Below are positions 1 through 5,255 of a DNA stretch of 5,848 nt, one piece after another. Under the pieces are notes generated by a model that was not told the origin of the DNA, searched no databases, and saw only the letters and a list, made by a program, of their open reading frames with translations. Position 1 is the stretch's first letter; the number at the start of each line of letters is the position of its first letter. This DNA comes from Alphaproteobacteria bacterium (lineage in GTDB: Bacteria > Pseudomonadota > Alphaproteobacteria > Rhodobacterales > Rhodobacteraceae), in the NCBI GenBank assembly GCA_030830465.1, contig JAURMY010000062.1:1-5848 (forward strand), read 5' to 3'. Made by a program: the position numbers and the translations under genes.

Positions 1-167
1 GCACCGCCTGGCTGGATCATGCCGCGCGTCTGGGCGAGGTGATCACCGCGCGCACCGCAAAGACCGAAACCGTCGGCACGTTTCAGACGGTGGACGAGCA
101 TGGCGCACTTGTTCTAAAAGCCGCTGACGGGGTGCACCATATTCCCGCGGCGGATGTCTATTTCTAG
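1..167 (+). CDS. birA: Biotin-[acetyl-CoA-carboxylase] ligase, C-terminal end (5' part off window)
   Basis: Partial gene: 54 codons are visible, read from base 3 to the TAG at 165-167. The enzyme activates biotin with ATP to biotinyl-AMP and attaches it to a lysine of the biotin carboxyl carrier protein of cytoplasmic carboxylases. The visible part matches the end of the catalytic domain followed by the small SH3-like C-terminal domain: a W-L-D-H-A-A-R-L-G-E-V-I-T-A-R stretch, then beta-strand-like G-T-F-Q-T-V-D-E-H-G, and the closing I-P-A-A-D-V-Y-F, a common ending in alphaproteobacterial BirA. The N-terminal side is missing, so I cannot tell whether this protein carries a DNA-binding repressor domain; alphaproteobacterial BirA usually lacks one (family knowledge). 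The stop lies 21 bases before coaX on the same strand, which suggests co-transcription. Identification rests on a short segment plus the coaX-rnj context. Confidence 0.82.
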   Translation, partial: TAWLDHAARLGEVITARTAKTETVGTFQTVDEHGALVLKAADGVHHIPAADVYF

Positions 168-188
168 GACCTGACGAAAGGACCGATC

Positions 189-962
189 ATGCTGCTTGCC
201 ATTGACGTAGGGAATACCAACACGGTTTTCGCGATCCATGACGGCAAAGAGTTTGTCGAAAGCTGGCGCTGCGCGACTGAGCACCAGCGTACGGCGGATG
301 AATATTACGTCTGGCTGCGCACCCTGATGCAATTAAAGCGGGTCGATGTAAAAATCACCGATGTGGTGGTATCCTCGGTGGTGCCGCAGGTCGTGTTCAA
401 TCTGCGCCTGCTGTCCAACCGCTATTTTGACTGCCGCCCGCTGGTGGTGGGCAAACCCGATTGCCTTTTGCCGGTCGATGTGCGGGTGGATGCCGATACC
501 CAGGTCGGGGCCGACCGTCTGGTCAACACGGTCGGGGCCTACCGGCAATATGGCGGTGACCTGATCGTGGTGGATTTCGGCACCGCCACGACCTTTGACG
601 TGGTGGCCAAGGACGGGGCCTATATCGGCGGGGTGATCGCGCCCGGCGTCAACCTGTCGGTGCGCGCGCTGCATCTGGCCGCTGCCGCCCTGCCGCATGT
701 GGACGCCACCAAACCGCAAAGCGCCATCGGCACCAATACGGTCGCCTGTATGCAGGCGGGGATTTACTGGGGCTATGTCGGGCTGATCGAGCGCATCGTC
801 GCGCAGATCAAACAGGAGCGCGACCGCCCGATGAAGGTGATCGCTACCGGCGGTCTGGCCACGTTGTTTGATCAGGAAGCCGGTCTGTTTGATCTGGTGG
901 ACGGCGAACTGACGATGACCGGGCTGGTCCATATCAACGCATTTAACCGAAGGGCCCATTGA
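189..962 (+). CDS. coaX: Type III pantothenate kinase
   Basis: Cytoplasmic enzyme for the first step of coenzyme A synthesis, phosphorylating pantothenate to 4'-phosphopantothenate with ATP. At 257 residues it is full length for the family. Visible motifs of the ASKHA-fold kinase, in order: the N-terminal phosphate-binding loop D6-V-G-N-T-N, S62-S-V-V-P, the G107-A-D-R loop with the presumed catalytic base Asp109, the D129-F-G-T-A-T-T-F-D signature (monovalent-cation and nucleotide region), G147-G-V-I-A-P-G, and A219-T-G-G-L-A near the C terminus. The ATG is preceded by a GAAAGGA ribosome-binding sequence at 176-182 with 6 bases of spacing, and the phosphate loop begins six residues in, so this start is sound. 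Type III enzymes are generally not feedback-inhibited by CoA and need K+ or NH4+ (family knowledge). The TGA overlaps the ATG of rnj by one base. Nothing looks truncated or missing. Confidence 0.96.
   Translation: MLLAIDVGNTNTVFAIHDGKEFVESWRCATEHQRTADEYYVWLRTLMQLKRVDVKITDVVVSSVVPQVVFNLRLLSNRYFDCRPLVVGKPDCLLPVDVRVDADTQVGADRLVNTVGAYRQYGGDLIVVDFGTATTFDVVAKDGAYIGGVIAPGVNLSVRALHLAAAALPHVDATKPQSAIGTNTVACMQAGIYWGYVGLIERIVAQIKQERDRPMKVIATGGLATLFDQEAGLFDLVDGELTMTGLVHINAFNRRAH
949..954 (+). promoter_or_regulatory. Ribosome-binding site deciding the rnj start
   Basis: GAAGGG lies inside the last codons of coaX, 7 bases before the ATG at 962-964 and only 4 bases before an in-frame TTG at 959-961. The spacing favours the ATG. 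Because the site is within coaX and the coaX stop overlaps the ATG (TGATG), ribosomes finishing coaX could re-initiate on rnj. Confidence 0.6.
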
Positions 963-2635
963 TGGCTGAGAACCGACTGATCTACCTGCCACTTGGCGGG
1001 GCGGGTGAAATTGGCATGAACTGTTACGTCTATGGTTATGGGCCCGCCGGGCAGGAGCGGTATATCATCGTCGATCTGGGGGTGACTTTCCCGGATATGG
1101 ACGGCTCGCCCTGGGTCAACCTGATCTTTGCCGATGCCGCCTGGATCATTGAACGCATCGACCGGGTTGAGGCGATTTTCATCACCCACGCGCATGAGGA
1201 TCATATCGGCGCGCTTGGCATCCTGTGGGGGCGGATCCCGGTCAAGGTCTATGCCCGCGCCTTTACCGCCGCAATCGCCCGGGTGAAACTGGAGGAGCAG
1301 GGCCGCAATACCGATTGCGTGACCGAGGTCGCCGCCTATCCCGAAAGCGTGACGGCCGGTCCCTTCACGGTCAGCTTTCTGCCGGTGGCCCATTCCATTC
1401 CCGAAAGTTCGGCGCTGGTGATCGACACGCCCGAAGGGCGGCTGGTGCATACGGGCGATTTCAAGCTGGACGGCGCGCCGTTGGTGGGCGAGGCCTTTGA
1501 TCCAAAACTGTGGCAGAAGGTGGCGAAAAAGGGCGTGCGCGCGATGATCTGCGACAGCACGAATATCTTTTCGCCGCTGCCGGGACGTTCGGAATCCACC
1601 TTGACCGGGCCGATCGCCGATCTGATCAAGTCGGCCGAGGGGCTGGTTGTGGCGACCACTTTTGCCTCGAATGTGGCGCGGCTGAAGACATTGGCGCAGG
1701 CCGGTGTGGATGCCGGGCGCACCATTCTGGTTTTGGGCCGGGCGATGCAAAAGATGATCGCCGTGGCACAGGCGACCGGGGTTCTGACCAATTTTCCGCC
1801 AACGGTTTCGCTTGAGGACAGCGACGAGGTCGCCCGCAACGACCTGATGATCCTTGTGACCGGATCGCAAGGCGAAAGGCGGGCAGGATCGGCGCAACTG
1901 GCGAATGGCAAGTATAACGGCATCACCCTGCGGGACGGGGACATGTTTCTGTTTTCCTCAAAAACCATCCCGGGAAATGAGGTTTCCGTCGGGCGAATCA
2001 TCAATAAATACAGCGAGATGGGGGTGAACGTGGTGGAGGATCATGGCGGCAAATACCATGTGTCAGGCCATGCCAACCGCCCCGATCTGGAAGCTTTGCA
2101 CGACCTGATGAAGCCGCAATTCCTGATCCCGATGCATGGCGAGCACCGGCATTTGCGCGAACATGCAATGATTGCCGAGGCCAAGGGGATCAAGGCGGTG
2201 ATCGCACCAAACGGCACGATGGTCAGCCTTTCGGGCAATGCGCCCCGGATTGTTGAACGGATCGAGGCCGGGCGCAGCTATCTGGACGGCAGCGTGGTGA
2301 TCGGGGCGATGGACGGAATTGTGCGGGACCGTATCCGCATGGCGTTGAACGGGCATGTGGTGGTCGGTATCATCATCGATGAGGATGACGCGCCTTTGGG
2401 CGGCGCCTGGGTCGAGACCAAGGGCTTGCCCGATCCGGCGGGAACAGAGCATTCTTTGGCCGAACTGATCGAAGAGGGGATCGAATATCAGCTGTCGCGG
2501 GCGACGACGAAAGTGATCCTGTCAGACGATGCGCTGGAAGAGTTGATCACCCGCGCGGTTCGGCAAATCTCGAATGAAACCATTGGTAAAAAGCCCGAAG
2601 TTCAGGTGCTGATCAACCGTTTGGTGGCCGCCTGA
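962..2635 (+). CDS. rnj: Ribonuclease J (metallo-beta-lactamase / beta-CASP nuclease)
   Basis: Zinc-dependent cytoplasmic ribonuclease with 5'-to-3' exonuclease activity and, in some members, endonuclease activity; it acts in mRNA turnover and in maturation of rRNA 5' ends. The 557-residue length is normal. Numbered from the ATG at 962: an N-terminal P-L-G-G-A-G-E-I-G-M-N strand, the metal-binding H76-x-H-x-D80-H81 motif, H144 in A-H-S-I-P-E-S, D166 in H-T-G-D-F-K-L-D, the beta-CASP insertion with T300-G-S-Q-G-E, then H366-V-S-G-H-A and P390-M-H-G-E with H392. All expected metal ligands are present, so the enzyme should be active. The last ~110 residues fit the RNase J C-terminal domain. It is probably co-transcribed with birA and coaX and translationally coupled to coaX. 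The start at 962 is preferred over a TTG one codon earlier. The gene converges on the RhlE-type helicase gene across 98 bases. Confidence 0.95.
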   Translation: MAENRLIYLPLGGAGEIGMNCYVYGYGPAGQERYIIVDLGVTFPDMDGSPWVNLIFADAAWIIERIDRVEAIFITHAHEDHIGALGILWGRIPVKVYARAFTAAIARVKLEEQGRNTDCVTEVAAYPESVTAGPFTVSFLPVAHSIPESSALVIDTPEGRLVHTGDFKLDGAPLVGEAFDPKLWQKVAKKGVRAMICDSTNIFSPLPGRSESTLTGPIADLIKSAEGLVVATTFASNVARLKTLAQAGVDAGRTILVLGRAMQKMIAVAQATGVLTNFPPTVSLEDSDEVARNDLMILVTGSQGERRAGSAQLANGKYNGITLRDGDMFLFSSKTIPGNEVSVGRIINKYSEMGVNVVEDHGGKYHVSGHANRPDLEALHDLMKPQFLIPMHGEHRHLREHAMIAEAKGIKAVIAPNGTMVSLSGNAPRIVERIEAGRSYLDGSVVIGAMDGIVRDRIRMALNGHVVVGIIIDEDDAPLGGAWVETKGLPDPAGTEHSLAELIEEGIEYQLSRATTKVILSDDALEELITRAVRQISNETIGKKPEVQVLINRLVAA

Positions 2636-2662
2636 GGCAGGGATGGCGCTGACGCGCGCAGG

Positions 2663-2704
2663 CGGGGGGACGCTGTCCCCCCGAACCCCCCTGGGATATT
2701 TTAA
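2663..2704. terminator. GC-rich hairpin in the convergent gap, probable terminator
   Basis: The 98-base gap between the convergent rnj and helicase genes contains a perfect 8-bp inverted repeat, CGGGGGGA (2663-2670) and TCCCCCCG (2676-2683), with the 5-base loop CGCTG. A second run of six C at 2686-2691 could compete for the same G-run, giving two alternative stems. On the plus strand this is followed by GGGATATTTT (2693-2702), a loose U-rich stretch, so the element could end rnj transcription; the strong stem could also work on the minus strand for the helicase, though no U-tract follows there. A G-run/C-run hairpin followed by GGGATATTTT resembles a sequence I associate with gene ends across Rhodobacteraceae (memory, not searched). 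Nothing else is visible in the gap. Confidence 0.6.
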
Positions 2705-2733
2705 CCGAAAAGAATGGGCGGGCTGTGGTGCGG

Positions 2734-4134
2734 TCAGAAACTGCGTTGCAGGAAGGCGGGCACGTGATCGCCCATGCCGACCACCGGGCCGCTGTCGGTA
2801 TTTCTGCGATTGCCGCCGCGCGATGGGTGTTGTTGCGGTTCGGCCGGTTCCTTGGCCGGTTTGGCCTTTGGTTTTTCCGCCGGATCAAGTTGCGCGACCG
2901 GGGTTTCGGGTGCGGTTTCCTTGCGCGGCGCGCGGGGTTTGCGCGCGGGGCGGGCAGGGGCTTCGGGTTCCGGTTGGGCGGCGGTGATGCCTGGCATTTC
3001 AAGGCGCGGGATCTCTTTTTGCACCAGCTCTTCGACGGCTTTTAGGTATTTCTCATCCGCTGTGGCGCAAAGCGTGAAGGCCCGGCCTTCCCGGCCGGCG
3101 CGGCCGGTGCGGCCGATCCGGTGGACGTAATCCTCGGGGTGGGTTGGCACGTCAAAGTTGAACACATGGCTGACTGAAGGCACATCCAGGCCGCGCGCGG
3201 CCACGTCCGAGGCGATCAGCAGTTTCAATTCACCATCGCGAAAGGCCGTCAGGGTCCGGGTGCGCACCGACTGATCGAGGTCGCCGTGAATTGCGGCGGC
3301 GTCCAGCCCGTGTTTTTTGAGCGATTTCGCCACGATATCGACATCGACCTTGCGGTTGCAGAAAACGATGCCGTTGGTCAGCTTTTCGCCTTCCATCTTG
3401 ATGATCTGGCGCAGAAGTTCGCGCTTTTCGCTGGCGGTGCGGTCCTTGCGCGAGGGTTTGAAGACACAGACCGCCTGGGTGATGGTTTCTGATGTGGTGG
3501 CCTGCCGCGCCACTTCGACGCGCACCGGATTGTGCAGGAATTCCTGGGTGATCCGAGTGATTTCCGGCGCCATGGTCGCCGAGAAGAACAGGGTTTGGCG
3601 GGTAAAGGGTGTCAGTTTGAAGATGCGTTCGATATCGGGGATGAACCCCATATCAAGCATCCGGTCCGCTTCGTCCACCACCATGATCTGCACGCCGGTC
3701 AGCATCAGTTTGCCGCGCTCAAAGTGATCAAGCAACCGCCCCGGTGTTGCGATCAGCACGTCGACGCCCCGGTCAATCAACCGGTCCTGATCCTTGAAGC
3801 TGACGCCACCGATCAAGAGCGCCATCGTCAGCTTGGTATGCTTGGCATAGGTTTCAAAGTTTTCCGCAACCTGGGCCGCCAGTTCGCGTGTCGGCGCCAG
3901 AACCAATGAGCGGGGCATCCGGGCGCGGGCCCGGCCCTGTCCCAGTTTGGTGACCATCGGCAGCACGAAGGACGCGGTTTTGCCGGTGCCGGTCTGGGCA
4001 ATGCCCAAGACATCGCGGCCTTCCAGGGCGTGTGGAATGGCCTGCGCCTGAATCGGCGTCGGCGTTTGATAACCCGCTTCGTCGATCGCCTTCAGAACCC
4101 TCGGGTCCAAGTTCAGGTCAGAAAATTTTGTCAT
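2734..4134 (-). CDS. rhlE: DEAD-box ATP-dependent RNA helicase, RhlE type
   Basis: Cytoplasmic ATP-dependent RNA unwinding enzyme of superfamily 2; RhlE-like proteins act in ribosome assembly and mRNA decay, often at low temperature (family knowledge). All core motifs are visible in the 466 residues: Q motif around G21-Y-Q-T-P-T-P-I-Q, motif I A46-Q-T-G-T-G-K-T, Ia P81-T-R-E-L, Ib T130-P-G-R, II D154-E-A-D, III S185-A-T, IV around G255-I-V-F-C-N, V with R314-G-L-D, and VI H338-R-I-G-R-T-G-R. The core ends near residue 380. Residues ~385-445 are low-complexity, Pro/Ala/Lys/Arg-rich and probably disordered, and the protein ends in G-D-H-V-P-A-F-L-Q-R-S-F. The start is set by the standard N terminus (M-T-K-F-S-D-L); the ribosome-binding sequence is weak (GGGA at 4138-4141). 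It is a single gene facing rnj, with its own upstream region. The subfamily symbol is less certain than the helicase call. Confidence 0.94.
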   Translation of the reverse strand: MTKFSDLNLDPRVLKAIDEAGYQTPTPIQAQAIPHALEGRDVLGIAQTGTGKTASFVLPMVTKLGQGRARARMPRSLVLAPTRELAAQVAENFETYAKHTKLTMALLIGGVSFKDQDRLIDRGVDVLIATPGRLLDHFERGKLMLTGVQIMVVDEADRMLDMGFIPDIERIFKLTPFTRQTLFFSATMAPEITRITQEFLHNPVRVEVARQATTSETITQAVCVFKPSRKDRTASEKRELLRQIIKMEGEKLTNGIVFCNRKVDVDIVAKSLKKHGLDAAAIHGDLDQSVRTRTLTAFRDGELKLLIASDVAARGLDVPSVSHVFNFDVPTHPEDYVHRIGRTGRAGREGRAFTLCATADEKYLKAVEELVQKEIPRLEMPGITAAQPEPEAPARPARKPRAPRKETAPETPVAQLDPAEKPKAKPAKEPAEPQQHPSRGGNRRNTDSGPVVGMGDHVPAFLQRSF

Positions 4135-4201
4135 GTGATCCCATCATATGAGGCGTGGTTCTTTGCAACGCGTGCTGCTGCAAATTGGCCACGGTCTGGG
4201 C

Positions 4202-4215
4202 GGCCCACTTGGGCC
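4202..4215. promoter_or_regulatory. Perfect 14-base dyad next to the helicase promoter candidate
   Basis: GGCCCA-CT-TGGGCC is a near-continuous palindrome lying just downstream of the candidate minus-strand -10 hexamer (4217-4222), where transcription would begin. That position suits a repressor site or a hairpin at the 5' end of the helicase mRNA. Either role is inferred from position only. Confidence 0.3.
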
Positions 4216-4216
4216 T

Positions 4217-4245
4217 TACGTAGTGAAAAACTGCGCTTGGGTCAA
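4217..4245 (-). promoter_or_regulatory. Candidate sigma-70-type promoter for the helicase gene
   Basis: On the minus strand TTGACC (4245-4240) matches the -35 consensus TTGACA at five of six bases. A 17-base spacer leads to TACGTA (4222-4217), a poor -10 match. Transcription would begin near 4210, leaving a leader of about 75 bases. Alternative -10-like hexamers on the same strand, TATATT (4288-4283) and GATAAT (4355-4350), each match TATAAT at five of six bases but lack a good -35 partner. Confidence 0.35.
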
Positions 4246-4439
4246 CGCGCCAAACGGTAAAATGGCCAATCCGCCGCAAGGGAATATATTGTTTCAATAA
4301 CAGCAACAAAATCGAAAAAACCGATGGGAAATTGTGACATTTCCGCAATATTATCCGGGTGAATGCCGGAGAGCGCCGGGAATTCGGTCGGATCAGCCGT
4401 TTGCGCCCATCACATATGCGACGCATTGGCGACGAAAAT

Positions 4440-4464
4440 CGTGGGACGCGCAGATGGTCCCACG
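4440..4464. other. 8-bp inverted repeat, terminator-like on the minus strand
   Basis: CGTGGGAC (4440-4447) and GTCCCACG (4457-4464) form a perfect 8-bp stem with a 9-base loop. Read on the minus strand the stem is followed directly by ATTTTC, like a weak intrinsic terminator; read on the plus strand no T-run follows. No gene is known to end here on the minus strand. It could therefore close a short untranslated RNA starting between this point and about 4595, or be a protein-binding site. Confidence 0.4.
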
Positions 4465-4494
4465 GCGATTGCTTGCGCATTTCATTGCCCGTGT

Positions 4495-4515
4495 TTGTTG
4501 GTGGAATGGCAACAA
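4495..4515. promoter_or_regulatory. Spaced dyad upstream of the PepSY gene promoter candidate
   Basis: TTGTTG (4495-4500) and CAACAA (4510-4515) form a perfect 6-bp inverted repeat with a 9-base spacer, a half-site geometry of roughly one and a half helical turns that suits a dimeric regulator. It lies about 20 bases upstream of the candidate -35 at 4536. The stem is short enough to occur by chance, and it does not match FNR, Fur or CRP consensus sites that I can recall. Confidence 0.22.
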
Positions 4516-4535
4516 TTCGTGAAAAAATGCATGGA

Positions 4536-4565
4536 TTGGGTTTCTATTAGGGGCAATCCTGCTAG
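4536..4565 (+). promoter_or_regulatory. Candidate promoter for the PepSY-type gene
   Basis: TTGGGT (4536-4541) could serve as -35 and TGCTAG (4560-4565) as -10 with an 18-base spacer, giving a start near 4571 and a leader of about 25 bases. The -35 keeps the TTG core and the -10 keeps T, T and A positions only loosely. A sequence like TGCTAGGGT about 30 bases before a start codon fits the relaxed -10 elements of this bacterial order, but this is a weak call. Confidence 0.33.
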
Positions 4566-4595
4566 GGTCACGGAAAACAATAACGGGCAGGTATC

Positions 4596-5252
4596 ATGCG
4601 CAATTCTTCTTCCGGCTTTGTCGGGCTGCTTCGGACGATCCATGGCTGGCTTGGGTTCTTTGTCCTTCCATGGATCATCGCAATCGGGTTGACCGGGCTT
4701 TACATGAACCATTCCAGTCTGGTTCTGGGGATGCTTCCGAACCAGAATTTCAATGAAGCGGTCATTGACAAATGGCCAAGCCCGATGGCCGTGGACGAAA
4801 CCGGCGCGCGGGAGATTGCGAAACGGGTGTTCGGGGCGGGCACGTTCCGGCTGCGCACGACCGATAGTTACCACAACCGCGATGTCTGGCGGTTTCAGAA
4901 CGACGATTACGAGGAAGTGATCGTCGTCAAGGCAAACGGATATTACTGGGTCAAGCAGGGCTATACGCGCATTACCTTTGATCCCGACGGCCGGCAGGTC
5001 GATTATAAATATTACTATGGCGATCTGTTCAAATCGATCCATGCAAGCGGCTGGTATGACAGTCGCCTGGGCACCTGGCTTGCGGATATTGCTGCCGGGG
5101 CGATGGTTGTTTTCGGTTTGTCCGGACTGATCCTTTTCGTCAGTTCGAAACTTGGCCGCCGCCGGGCGCCGTCAGGGCCGGTCATTGCGGCACCGGCGGC
5201 ACAGGTCGCGTCGCGCGGCACGCCGCGGCCACGGCGGATCAAGCTGGAATAA
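4596..5252 (+). CDS. PepSY-domain/PepSY_TM-type inner-membrane protein
   Basis: A 218-residue membrane protein that I place in the PepSY/PepSY-associated transmembrane group; its specific substrate is unknown. It opens with R13-T-I-H16-G-W-L-G, the hallmark N-terminal motif of that group, running into a first hydrophobic helix (about 19-38). A soluble, probably periplasmic, middle follows (about 40-155), rich in aromatic residues, with an N94-R-D-V-W-R-F strand and F128-D-P-D-G-R-Q-V, which resembles a PepSY repeat. Then comes S147-I-H149-A-S-G-W before a second helix (about 160-183) and a basic Arg/Pro-rich cytoplasmic tail. Relatives include proteins linked to iron uptake and ferric reduction, where histidines near the helices may bind haem (family knowledge; haem binding here is inference from H16, H39 and H149). 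It is shorter than the usual multi-helix PepSY_TM proteins of 350-500 residues. The ribosome-binding sequence is weak (GGGCAGG, 4585-4591). It stands alone and converges on prfC. Confidence 0.75.
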   Translation: MRNSSSGFVGLLRTIHGWLGFFVLPWIIAIGLTGLYMNHSSLVLGMLPNQNFNEAVIDKWPSPMAVDETGAREIAKRVFGAGTFRLRTTDSYHNRDVWRFQNDDYEEVIVVKANGYYWVKQGYTRITFDPDGRQVDYKYYYGDLFKSIHASGWYDSRLGTWLADIAAGAMVVFGLSGLILFVSSKLGRRRAPSGPVIAAPAAQVASRGTPRPRRIKLE

Positions 5253-5255
5253 ACC

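Larger units (their letters stand above)
4135..4595. other. 461-base divergent intergenic region without a convincing gene
   Basis: It separates the helicase start (minus) from the PepSY gene start (plus), so it must carry both promoters. Short open frames cross it on both strands, but their translations resemble no family I know and none has a good ribosome-binding site. The stretch 4281-4360 is about 65% A+T by hand count, against a GC-rich background. Inverted repeats seen: 4202-4215, 4287-4299 (TATTG-TTT-CAATA), 4327-4344 (GGAAAT-TGTGAC-ATTTCC), 4440-4464 and 4495-4515. Roughly one 6-bp dyad with a short spacer is expected by chance in this length, so only the 8-bp one at 4440-4464 stands out alone. 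Confidence 0.7.

Noticed and set aside
959..961. TTG at 959 as the rnj start
   Set aside because: It is only 4 bases from the GAAGGG site, while the adjacent ATG has 7 bases of spacing and overlaps the coaX stop in the usual coupled arrangement.
333..992. 219-codon open frame on the minus strand opposite coaX
   Set aside because: It is antisense to a clear kinase gene, has a His/Gln/Arg-heavy composition typical of shadow frames in GC-rich DNA, and resembles no family.
872..1897. 341-codon open frame on the minus strand opposite rnj
   Set aside because: It is long only because stop codons are rare antisense to GC-rich coding. The protein has no recognisable motif, while the plus strand carries all RNase J metal ligands.
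1336..2004. 222-codon minus-strand frame inside rnj
   Set aside because: Another antisense shadow of rnj; Ser/Arg/Pro-rich with no domain signature.
2613..3045. Frames over the rnj/helicase gap and helicase tail on both strands (2613-3002 minus; 2643-2987 and 2725-3045 plus)
   Set aside because: They overlap the helicase tail in other frames and mirror its low-complexity GC-rich sequence; no ribosome-binding site or family match.
3317..3909. Plus-strand frames opposite the helicase core (3317-3727 and 3532-3909)
   Set aside because: Antisense to an intact DEAD-box helicase with all motifs; no independent support.
4332..4353. TTGTGA (4332-4337) and TATTAT (4348-4353) as a plus-strand promoter
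   Set aside because: The spacer is only 10 bases, far too short for sigma-70 recognition.
4118..4480. 120-codon minus-strand frame across the divergent intergenic region
   Set aside because: It overlaps the helicase start out of frame, has no ribosome-binding site or known motif, and covers probable promoter DNA.
4363..4692. 109-codon plus-strand frame running into the PepSY gene
   Set aside because: Its second half is the PepSY gene in another frame; the first half lies over dyads and the promoter candidate and has no ribosome-binding site.
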